Origin: CBDCUW01 sp963734865
GTDB taxonomy: Bacteria; Planctomycetota; Planctomycetia; Pirellulales; Pirellulaceae
DNA length: 64,000 bases
NCBI GenBank assembly: GCA_963734865.1
Contig: CAVTIV010000006.1
Coordinates: forward strand, 310,001-374,000
Reading direction: 5' to 3'
Part shown: positions 56,719 through 64,000 of the stretch, piece by piece
How the letters are laid out: each line of letters opens with the position of its first letter
Position numbering within the stretch: position 1 is the first letter of the stretch
Made by a program: the position numbers and the translations under genes
The notes under the pieces: model-generated
Databases searched by the model: none
What the model was told of the DNA's origin: nothing
The model's input: the letters and a program-made list of their open reading frames with translations, nothing else

Positions 56719-57174
56719 ATGAACCGAGTTGTTTCTCTACTGCTGATTCCTATGTTCATGCTGGGGCACGTGTTGCCGCATTCGCATGCCGGGACCGGCG
56801 TAGTTGAACCAGACGGGCACTCGGTCCGCTCGCATATTCACGTCTCTGGTGGTCATCATCACGACCACGATGACGACGGCCACGATCACCACCACGCTGG
56901 TGATCAGTCCGAGACGGATCATTCAGAAACTGCAGCTGCCGATACGCTTTCGGTTACAACCGACCATGACTCAGATGCGGTCTACTTAGCGGATACCGAT
57001 TGGACTGTAAGTCGAACGGTCATTGCACCGCGGATTGATTCGGCGACTCTCGTTTGGACATCGCTTGCTCCGTCGGTTAATCGCGATGGCCGCATGGCAT
57101 GTCGGTTTGGCGATCCACCAGACCGTGATGCCGGGCTACCGATCTATCTTCTCACCGCCTCGCTACGGCTATAG
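56719..57174 (+). CDS. His-rich exported protein next to metal efflux genes
   Basis: A 151-residue protein with a signal segment (MNRVVSLLLIPMFMLGHVLP) and a dense His/Asp stretch: GGHHHDHDDDGHDHHHAGD at about 45-63, plus further His pairs. Such stretches bind divalent metals (Cu, Zn, Ni, Co). No known fold recognised in the C-terminal 70 residues. It precedes the CusB/CzcB-like adaptor by 160 bases on the same strand and is probably part of the metal-resistance unit as a periplasmic metal buffer or sensor; that role is inference. Confidence 0.75.
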   Translation: MNRVVSLLLIPMFMLGHVLPHSHAGTGVVEPDGHSVRSHIHVSGGHHHDHDDDGHDHHHAGDQSETDHSETAAADTLSVTTDHDSDAVYLADTDWTVSRTVIAPRIDSATLVWTSLAPSVNRDGRMACRFGDPPDRDAGLPIYLLTASLRL

Positions 57175-57250
57175 CAGAGGCCGTTTACCGCATGCGCATG
57201 GCTTTGAGTCGTGCCGTTCTTCGGTGAATTCTTTTGATGCCAGAGATACT

Positions 57251-57278
57251 CGCTAAGTCCGTTCGAGTGGACTTATGC
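57251..57278 (+). promoter_or_regulatory. Hairpin before the efflux adaptor gene
   Basis: cgctaagtcc, an 8-base loop (gttcgagt), then ggacttatgcg: seven perfect pairs plus three more past a one-base bulge. It lies between the His-rich protein and the adaptor gene, about 55 bases before its ATG. There is no T-run, so it is not a standard terminator; it could affect mRNA stability or read-through. Confidence 0.4.
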
Positions 57279-57334
57279 GCTCACCTTCGTGGTCTTTCGT
57301 GGCCTACGGCCTGTCGTGGAAAGATGAGATTGAA

Positions 57335-58789
57335 ATGAATCGCACCCTACAGTTTCTCAGATCACTTGCCGGTCCCGCGATCGTCATTGGTGTTGTCGTC
57401 GCGATTTGGTACTTCCGCGCTTCTTTGTTCAATTTGAGCGAGCCGCCGTCAGTGGATGCAACGGCAAACAAGGCGGACAAGTCAACTGAAAAGCAAGCTA
57501 TCCTAGAGATCAGCGTTCAAGCGAGAAAGAATCTGGGTCTCGTGTCCAAGCCCGCAAAGCCTCAGGAGTACTGGCGATCCGTTCTGATCCCTGGCGAGAT
57601 AGCTGATCGACCGGGGATTTCTGATCGCGGCGTTACTTCACCAGCGGTGGGAGTCGTGACCGAGATCCATGCGTTTCCGGGTGACATGATTCGACCCGGC
57701 GGATCGCTTTTCACGCTGCGATTGTTCAGTGAATATTTGCAGGCAACGCAAACTCAATTGTTCAAAGCTCGGCAGGAAACAGCGATCATCCAGGCCGAGA
57801 TCGACCGGCTGTCGGGCGCGGTGTCTTCGGGTGCCGTCTCGAAGAGCAAGATGATTGAATTGAGGAGCGATATCAGTCGGCAGAATACTCTGATTCAGTC
57901 CTCTCGTCAGGAATTGCTCACCCGCGGACTGCATCCTGAACAGGTCGCTCAAATTGAAGCAGGCACCTTTGTTTCCACCGTCGAGGTCGTCGCTCCCCCT
58001 GTGATGCCGACGCCGATTTCATCGACCGCCCGGACGGCAAATCCGGTGCAACAAGCGAGCTTGCTCACGGACGCTCCAGCGACAAATGGCCAGCGACAAA
58101 TGGCAGCGACAAATGGCTTTGCTTACGAGGTTCAGGAGCTTTCGGTCGAGCTTGGCCAGCAAGTCCAAGCCGGTCAATTGCTTGCCGAGTTATCCAATCA
58201 CCAATCGCTGTATGTCATCGGGCATGCATTCAAACGCGAGGCACCGTACTTGGAGCAGGCGGTGCAAGAGCGGCGAGCGATCGACATCGAATTTGCCGAG
58301 GACGTCGGAGGTCGCTGGCCTGAGCTACAGCAGAGCTTTGAGATTCGTCACCTATCCAACTCGATCGACAGAGAAAGCCGCACCTTCGATTTTTTCATTC
58401 CACTTGCCAATCAATCAAGAGCTCACAAGAAGCAGGGCAACACATTTCTTGTTTGGCGTTTTCGTCCAGGTCAGCGAACGCGACTGCATGTACCGGTAGA
58501 GAAATACGAGAACGTGTTTGTGGTGCCAGCCGCGGCAGTCGTTCGCGAGGGACCGGAGGCGTATGTGTTCCGTCAGAACGGCGATTTGTTCAAGCAGTTG
58601 CCCGTGCATGTATTGCATGAAGATCGACAATCCGTTGTGATCGCAAACGATGGCAGTATTCCGCCTGGGAGCTACCTGGCACAAAGTTCAGCGGCTTCGT
58701 TGAACCGCGTTTTGAAAGCACAGACCGCTAGCGGTGAGCAGCCAGGGTTACACGTCCATCCTGACGGTACTGTTCACGCCGCGCACTGA
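57335..58789 (+). CDS. RND efflux periplasmic adaptor subunit (CusB/CzcB-like)
   Basis: A 484-residue membrane-fusion protein from ATG 57335: anchor helix GPAIVIGVVVAIWYFRASLF, then a lipoyl-like half (GVVTEIHAFPGDMIRPGGSL), a helical hairpin (ATQTQLFKARQETAIIQAEI ... SRQNTLIQSSRQELLTRGL), the second lipoyl half (VQELSVELGQQVQAGQLLAE), and barrel/proximal domains (RTRLHVPVEKYENVFVVPAA). A short repeat (TNGQRQMAATNG; three copies of gcgacaaatgg at about 58079-58112) sits in a linker. The C-terminus is His-rich (LHVHPDGTVHAAH). It links an inner-membrane RND pump to an outer-membrane channel. No CusC-like channel is encoded in the window. Confidence 0.88.
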   Translation: MNRTLQFLRSLAGPAIVIGVVVAIWYFRASLFNLSEPPSVDATANKADKSTEKQAILEISVQARKNLGLVSKPAKPQEYWRSVLIPGEIADRPGISDRGVTSPAVGVVTEIHAFPGDMIRPGGSLFTLRLFSEYLQATQTQLFKARQETAIIQAEIDRLSGAVSSGAVSKSKMIELRSDISRQNTLIQSSRQELLTRGLHPEQVAQIEAGTFVSTVEVVAPPVMPTPISSTARTANPVQQASLLTDAPATNGQRQMAATNGFAYEVQELSVELGQQVQAGQLLAELSNHQSLYVIGHAFKREAPYLEQAVQERRAIDIEFAEDVGGRWPELQQSFEIRHLSNSIDRESRTFDFFIPLANQSRAHKKQGNTFLVWRFRPGQRTRLHVPVEKYENVFVVPAAAVVREGPEAYVFRQNGDLFKQLPVHVLHEDRQSVVIANDGSIPPGSYLAQSSAASLNRVLKAQTASGEQPGLHVHPDGTVHAAH

Positions 58790-58800
58790 AAGAAGCCGTC

Positions 58801-61800
58801 ATGCTAGACGCAATCATTCGCCTTTCGCTTCGTTACCGGATGCTGATCGTTTTTGTCAGCCTCGCGGTGCTTGTTTACGGCTCGTACCTCGCTACGCAAA
58901 TGTCGATCGACGTCTTTCCTGACCTCGATCGCCCGCGAGTCGTCATCATCACCGAAGCGCCGGGATTGGCGACCGAAGAAGTGGAAACGCTTGTCACGCA
59001 GCCGATCGAAATAGCACTGATGGGGGCCAACGGAGTGCAAGCCGTTCGCAGCCAATCGACCGCAGGATTGAACGTCATCTACATCGAGTTCGACTGGACG
59101 ACCGAGATTCGGGCGGCGCGACAAACGGTGCAAGAACGATTGACGACGCTGGAAGGCATTTTGCCCGATGGCATTCGGCCACAGATGACGCCGCCGTCCT
59201 CGATCATGGGTCAGATCGTCGTTGCTGGAATCTATCGCCAGGACGGACCGGGCGGCGGAAGGCTCGCACAGGTCGGCAATACCACGATGATGGCGGAGCT
59301 AGTTGTTGGCGACGACAATCGTTTTCGCATACAGGTTTGGCAGCCTGGTGACCGTCATGACTTTATAACGTGGAAGAAAGTTGGGTCGCAGAAATTCGAG
59401 TGGACGAGCGATCCCGACGCTGATACGGCATCCTCGGAAAATCCGGTCGGGGTCACGACGGTTCACATCGGAGGCAAAAAATACGACGCGAACTTCTATA
59501 GCGACGCGAAGCAACAGCTTGAACTTCGCACCCTCGCCGACTGGGTGATCCGACCTCGATTGCTGAAGACGACCGGGGTCGCCGAAGTCTTCATGCAGGG
59601 CGGCGATCGCAAACAGTATCAAATCTTGATCGACCCGACGGCACTGCTGGAATACGATGTCACGGTCCAAGACGTTGCGGAGGCTTTACGCGCAAGCAAC
59701 ATCAATACCAGCGGCGGATTTGCGGTCACGGGCGAAACGGAGCGACCGATTCGCGTTCTCGGTCGCTTGGGTCCGGAATCGCGAGTCGTTATCGAGGACT
59801 TGAAGAAGATTCCTGTCGGTAATCATCCGAAACGCGCCGTGCTGCTTGGACAGGTGGCCCGCGTAACCGAAGGCCCGCAGTTCAAACGTGGTGACGGCAG
59901 CGTCGATGGCCACCCTGGAATTGTGTTCACGACTGTCAAGCAGCCGCATATCGACACGCGACAGTTGACCGAACGATGTGGCCGAGGCATTTGCGGAAGT
60001 CGAATCGTCGCTGACAGCGGACATCATCGTCAATTCGGAATTGTTTCGGTTGAAAAATTTTATCGACCGAGGCATTTTCAACGTGGCGGAAGCGTTGGTA
60101 ATTGGTGCAACGCTCGTCATTATCGTCTTGTTTTTGTTTCTGCTGAACTTCCGCACGACGTTCATCACGCTTGACGGCGATTCCGTTATCACTGGTCTTG
60201 ACCACGCTTGTGTTCCGGTTGATCGGGGTTCTCAGCGGCAGTGAACTTTCGATCAACGTCATGACACTTGGCGGGATTGCGGTCGCGATGGGCGAATTGG
60301 TCGATGATGCGATCGTTGACGTTGAAAACATTTTTCGCCGACTGAAGCAAAACAACACACTGACAACCGCAGATCAAAAACCATCCATCCTCATTGTGTT
60401 TCGATGCAAGCAAGGAGATTCGCAGTTCGATCGTCTTTGGCACGGCAGTCGTAATTCTGTCGTTCTTGCCGCTGTTTGCATTGTCCGGTGTCGAAGGGCG
60501 ATTGTTCACGCCGCTGGGCGTCGCTTACATCGTTTCGATTCTGGCGTCGTTTGTCGTTTCGATGACCGTCACGCCCGTGCTGTCGTACTACCTGTTGCCG
60601 CAATCGCGCGCCACTCACCGTGAGGGTGATGGGTTTCTTCTGCACGGATTGAAATCTTTGACAACGCCTTTGATTCGCTTGAGCATGGCAATGCCCAGGA
60701 CGCTGTTGATTTTGACGTGGCTTGCCGTCGGAATTGCCGGATGGCAGATGTCTCAGCTTGGGCGAAACTTTTTGCCGCCGTTCGACGAAGGCAGTGTTCA
60801 AGTCAACGTGACGCTGCCGCCGGGATCGTCGCTCGATGCGTCCAACCAGGTATCCGGCTCGATCGACGCGGTATTTCAGTCGATGCAGAAAACCGAGGAG
60901 AACCCAGACGGTGAGATTCTGCATTTCGTTCGGCGAACTGGGCGGGCCGAGATGGACGAACACGCTTCGCCGGTGAATGTCGGCGAATACATCCTGAGCA
61001 TGAATCCAGAATCGGAGACACGAGCGTGACGAGATTCTCGCAAGCATTCGCGAGACGGATCAGCGACGAAGCACCTGGCGTGGACATCGAAGTCGAACAA
61101 CCGCTGGCTCACTTGATCAGCCACATGGTCTCGGGCGTGTACGCCAGATCGCGATCAAGATTCATGGCGACGATCTGGACACGTTGCAGCGAGTTGCCGA
61201 GCAAGTCAAAACGACGATTCAAGACGTGCCTGGCATCACACCGCCGGTCGTCGAACCGATTCGCGAGACGGCAGAGTTGCACATCCAATTGCGAGCGGAT
61301 GACTTGGCGTTCTACGGTCTGACCCGCGAATACGTTGCCGACGTTTTGCAAACGGCACTGCAAGGCGAAGTCGTCTCGCAAGTACTCGAAGGTCAACGGC
61401 GATTCGATTTGCTCGTGCGTTTGGAAGAAGAGTACCGCACCGACTACGCCAATCTTGGTCGACTTCGCATCGACTTGCCGCATCACGACGGGGAAGTCGA
61501 ACGCGGACAGATCGAACTTCGTGAGGTCGCAGACATCGGCGAGGGCACCGGGCCGAACTCGATCAATCGCGAAAACGCCCGGCGCCGGATCGTGATCCGC
61601 TGCAACACCGAAGGCCGCGATTTGGCCGGAGCGGTCGGCGAAATCAAACAGCGTGTCGGCGAGCAAGTGCAAATGCCTGTCGGCTACTTCATCGAATACG
61701 GCGGCCAGTTTGAAAGCCAGCAGCGGGCGACGCAGACTCATTATCGTTCTGGCTGGCGTCTCGGTCGTCGGCATGTTCGTCGTGCTGCTGCTTTTGTTTC

Positions 61801-62286
61801 CCTCGGTGCGAATCGTTCTACAGATTCTCAACGCGCTGCCGACCGCTTTTATCGGCGGCGTGATGGCACTGGTCATCACCCAGCAAATCTGACCGTCGCC
61901 AGTCTGGTCGGCTTCATTTCGCTCGGTGGCATCGCGGTTCGCAATGGAATTCTGCTGGTCACCCACTACTTCCATTTGATGAAAGAAGAAGGCGAGGACT
62001 TTACGCAAGAGATGATCGTGCGAGGCAGTCTCGAACGACTTGCACCAGTGTTGATGACAGCACTGACGGCTGGCATAGGACTGATCCCGCTTGGTTCTGG
62101 GCGGCCAAGAACCAGGACGAGAAATCTTGTATCCCGTCGCCACGGTGATTCTTGGTGGATCTGATCACATCGACATTTTGTGAGTTCTTGATTCACCCCG
62201 GATTGTTCTGGAAGTTCAGCGGCAAGGATGCGGCGAGGTTAGCGAATCAAGAAGACCTCGGAGAAGATTTACTGATGAAAGATTGA
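58801..62286 (+). pseudogene. CusA/CzcA-type heavy-metal RND pump, about nine frameshifts
   Basis: Starts MLDAIIRLSLRYRMLIVFVS at ATG 58801, 11 bases after the adaptor. RND motifs are all traceable, but only by changing frame near 59965, 60170, 60390, 61025, 61140, 61735, 61880, 62100 and 62165. Recognisable parts: VFPDLDRPRVVIITEAPGLA, LVDDAIVDVENIFRRLKQNN, GRNFLPPFDEGSVQVNVTLP, GQIELREVADIGEGTGPNSI, LVGFISLGGIAVRNGILLV, and the C-terminus FCEFLIHPGLFWKFSGKDAA ending at 62286. Residues about 145-235 (GGGRLAQVGNTTMMAELVVG to VHIGGKKYDANFYSDAKQQL) form an insert absent from typical CusA. No large deletion is seen, so it is either a very recent pseudogene or a gene with local sequence errors. 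If intact it would export Cu+, Ag+, Zn2+ or similar. Confidence 0.8.
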
Positions 62287-62350
62287 GTTAGCTCAGTGGA
62301 CGCAGGCCACAGTGGTCCGCGCCGTAAACACTTTCCCAAGGAGAAGATAG

Positions 62351-62893
62351 ATGAAAATGCTATACCCGCTAATCGCACTGGCGACTGCAGTTTGCTTGGT
62401 CGGTTTCGTCGGATGCAAAGAGAAGACCGCAACGCCGACCGCTGGCACAACCCCGCCTGCAACAACGTCAACTGACGATCATGGGCATGAGCACGCCGAA
62501 GATGAAGAAGGTCACGACCATAGCGTCGCAGGTCACGCCCACGGTACTGGACCGCACGATGGCACAATCGCAGACTGGGGAGGTGGCAAATATCACGTCG
62601 AATTCACGGTCGATCATGACAAACAAGAAGGAACGGTCTACATCCTCGGCAGCGACGAAAAGACACCGACGCCGATTAAGGCAGAAGAGATTCAACTCGT
62701 TATTACCGATCCGGCAATGGAAGTCACCTTGAAAGCCGCACCGCAAGAAGGCGATCCTGAAGGTTCGGCCTCACGCTACGTCGGCAATCACGAAAAACTC
62801 GGTGTCGTGCAGGAATACGCAGGGACGATCACCGGCGTGATTGACGATACGCCGTACTCAGGCGACTTTACAGAAGTAGCTCACGACCACTAG
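62351..62893 (+). CDS. His-rich lipoprotein of the metal efflux unit
   Basis: A 180-residue protein from ATG 62351 with ribosome-binding site AAGGAG at 62338-62343. Signal peptide ATAVCLVGFVGCKEK contains a lipobox (FVGC), so it is probably lipid-anchored after Cys. The next section is His/Asp/Glu-rich: DDHGHEHAEDEEGHDHSVAG and HAHGTGPHDG, a metal-binding look. The C-terminal 110 residues form a beta-rich domain (KYHVEFTVDHDKQEGTVYIL). It lies 64 bases after cusA on the same strand and mirrors the His-rich protein before the adaptor gene, so the pair probably brackets the pump functionally; a metal-binding accessory role is inferred. Confidence 0.82.
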   Translation: MKMLYPLIALATAVCLVGFVGCKEKTATPTAGTTPPATTSTDDHGHEHAEDEEGHDHSVAGHAHGTGPHDGTIADWGGGKYHVEFTVDHDKQEGTVYILGSDEKTPTPIKAEEIQLVITDPAMEVTLKAAPQEGDPEGSASRYVGNHEKLGVVQEYAGTITGVIDDTPYSGDFTEVAHDH

Positions 62894-62920
62894 AACTCGG
62901 ACCAAGAAAAGGACCAAGAA

Positions 62921-62995
62921 AAGGGGAAGGGGGTCGTTTCTGGCTCCGCGTTTCGGCAAACGGTGGGCCGAACACTATTGCCCCCTTCCCCTTTG
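62921..62995. repeat. Long inverted repeat with nested hairpin
   Basis: aaaggggaaggggg at 62921-62934 and cccccttccccttt at 62982-62995 are perfect inverted copies, 14 pairs with a 47-base loop. Inside the loop, cgttt-cggc-aaacg (about 62950-62963) makes a smaller hairpin within outer ggctc/gggcc-type pairs. A 12-bp tandem duplication (ggaccaagaaaa twice) lies just before the left arm. There is no T-run. It could be a bidirectional terminator, a structured RNA or a dispersed repeat. The rest of the 300-base gap (62894-63192) is otherwise empty. Confidence 0.7.
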
Positions 62996-63192
62996 CTGCT
63001 GTGGACTTCCATTTTCGGTTTCGCAGTGGTTCGGATGCCGCTGACATGCGTGAGATCCGTTCATTGGCAAAGTTTTTTCGGACTCTGACCGTCATACCGA
63101 GCGGAATGGATACGCTTTGATTCCTAGAGCGACTTCCACGCGAGTATTGCTACGATTAGGTTGCGGGAAGCCCAGGAGTGAGAAAAAGACTC

Positions 63193-64000
63193 ATGAAAAA
63201 CCATTTTGATCCTGACTCGTTGGGCGACCCTGAACTTCAATCTCTGTTGGTCGCTTGTTTGGAAAAAATCGAACGTGGCGAAGCGTTGGACCGTGAGACG
63301 CTGCTGCAGGAACACCCGAAGTTTGCCCAGCCGCTCGCAGAATTTCTAGACAATCAAGAAATGTTGAGGGAATTTGCATCGGGAATTCGCGACGGCTTCG
63401 AATCGCCACCCAGACCGGCCGCGGCCGGACTAGAAATGACGATGGACTCGGGCGCGTCGAGTCGCGAATTTTCGGTCGGCGAGGAGATTCGCTACATTGG
63501 CGAATACGAAGTGCTTAGCGAAATCGCTCGCGGCGGGATGGGCATTGTCTTCAAGGCTCGCCAACAAAACCTGAATCGAGTGATCGCACTGAAAATGATC
63601 CTGGCGGGGCGTCTTGCGGATGCGGCCGAAGTCGAGCGGTTTCAACGCGAAGCTCGCGCCGCTGGACGACTGAAACATCCGAACATCGTTCCTGTGCATG
63701 AAATCGGCGAGCACGAGGGGCGACATTATTTCACCATGGACTATATCGATGGGCGAAGTCTGTCGGACATGATTCGCGAATCGGCTCTCGCCCCACGACG
63801 GGCCGCCAAGATCGTTTGCGTTGTGGCTGAAGCAGTCCATTTCGCTCACCAGAAAGGCACGCTGCATCGCGATTTGAAGCCCGCCAATATTTTGCTTGGT
63901 GAGGATGATACGCCGCACATCACCGATTTCGGTCTCGCCAAGGTTCTGGACGCCATTGACGATGATTCGCGATCTGAACTGACTGCGACGGGCCAAATTC
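63193..64000 (+). CDS. Hanks-type Ser/Thr protein kinase (3' partial)
   Basis: The frame opens at ATG 63193 and is still open at the window edge (269 residues). The N-terminal 90 residues are acidic and helical (LGDPELQSLLVACLEKIERG, LLQEHPKFAQPLAEFLDNQE), a common prefix of planctomycete kinases. Kinase motifs: EIARGGMGIVFKARQQ, VIALKMILAG with the catalytic Lys, ERFQREARAAGRLKHPNIVP, GTLHRDLKPANILLGEDD and HITDFGLAKVLD. The activation segment and the rest lie beyond the window. No sigma gene precedes it here, unlike the kinase at 47685. Confidence 0.92.
   Translation, partial: MKNHFDPDSLGDPELQSLLVACLEKIERGEALDRETLLQEHPKFAQPLAEFLDNQEMLREFASGIRDGFESPPRPAAAGLEMTMDSGASSREFSVGEEIRYIGEYEVLSEIARGGMGIVFKARQQNLNRVIALKMILAGRLADAAEVERFQREARAAGRLKHPNIVPVHEIGEHEGRHYFTMDYIDGRSLSDMIRESALAPRRAAKIVCVVAEAVHFAHQKGTLHRDLKPANILLGEDDTPHITDFGLAKVLDAIDDDSRSELTATGQI

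Noticed and set aside
61109..62143. 344-residue minus-strand open frame over cusA
   Set aside because: The plus strand shows conserved RND segments through the same bases, once frames are joined; the minus reading has no family features.

Overview
The window looks like chromosomal DNA of a planctomycete, most likely a Rhodopirellula/Pirellulaceae-type organism. The evidence is the gene mix: a BBP7-like outer-membrane barrel protein, a dockerin protein with an N-terminal LEQRQLLA-type motif, a DUF1080/Gfo-Idh/ThuA cluster, ECF sigma factors paired with Hanks-type kinases, many multiheme cytochromes c and a moderately high G+C content. This assignment is inference from gene content; no rRNA or tRNA gene was seen.

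Layout. 1-2.3 kb: tail of an outer-membrane protein with a strong terminator, then a CBM9-like protein whose stop codon lies in a 21-bp tandem repeat. 2.6-6.7 kb: 2-oxoacid:ferredoxin oxidoreductase (korA, korB) and cysteine synthase. 6.7-10.8 kb: flavin-dependent halogenase-like oxidoreductase and an RND/MMPL exporter. 10.9-19.5 kb: two divergent operons around a ROK repressor, with a likely operator between them: ThuA, Gfo/Idh/MocA and DUF1080 on the minus strand; ROK, aldo/keto reductase, clavaminate-synthase-like dioxygenase, MFS and TSUP transporters on the plus strand. 19.5-22.2 kb: dockerin/GlcG surface protein.

22.5-42.4 kb is the most unusual part, a multiheme cytochrome island with about 35 c-type heme sites. 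It holds a putative outer-membrane barrel next to a decaheme cytochrome with a LVIVD propeller, two pentahemes on the minus strand, and a tight five-gene plus-strand operon: diheme cytochrome b, about nine-heme membrane-anchored cytochrome, pentaheme cytochrome, NuoE-NuoF fusion, and an iron-sulfur protein with two cyclic-nucleotide-binding domains. A cytochrome c'-like protein closes it. My inference is an NADH-to-cytochrome electron-transfer system that may be gated by a cyclic nucleotide.

42.8-53.1 kb: TPP-dependent 2-oxoacid decarboxylase, two small membrane proteins, a MITE-like element at the end of an ECF sigma gene, a second ECF sigma gene overlapping a Ser/Thr kinase gene, and a large secreted Ig-like/carboxypeptidase-regulatory-like protein. 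53.3-56.5 kb: GH5-like glycosidase and an IS1182-like element with 14-bp terminal inverted repeats. 56.7-62.9 kb: Cus/Czc-type metal efflux genes bracketed by two His-rich proteins. 63.2 kb to the end: N-terminal part of another kinase.

Many genes are split by single-base indels while the protein reads on intact in another frame. korB alone has three and cusA about nine. I treat most of these as probable sequencing or assembly errors and give whole-gene coordinates, marking the breakpoints.
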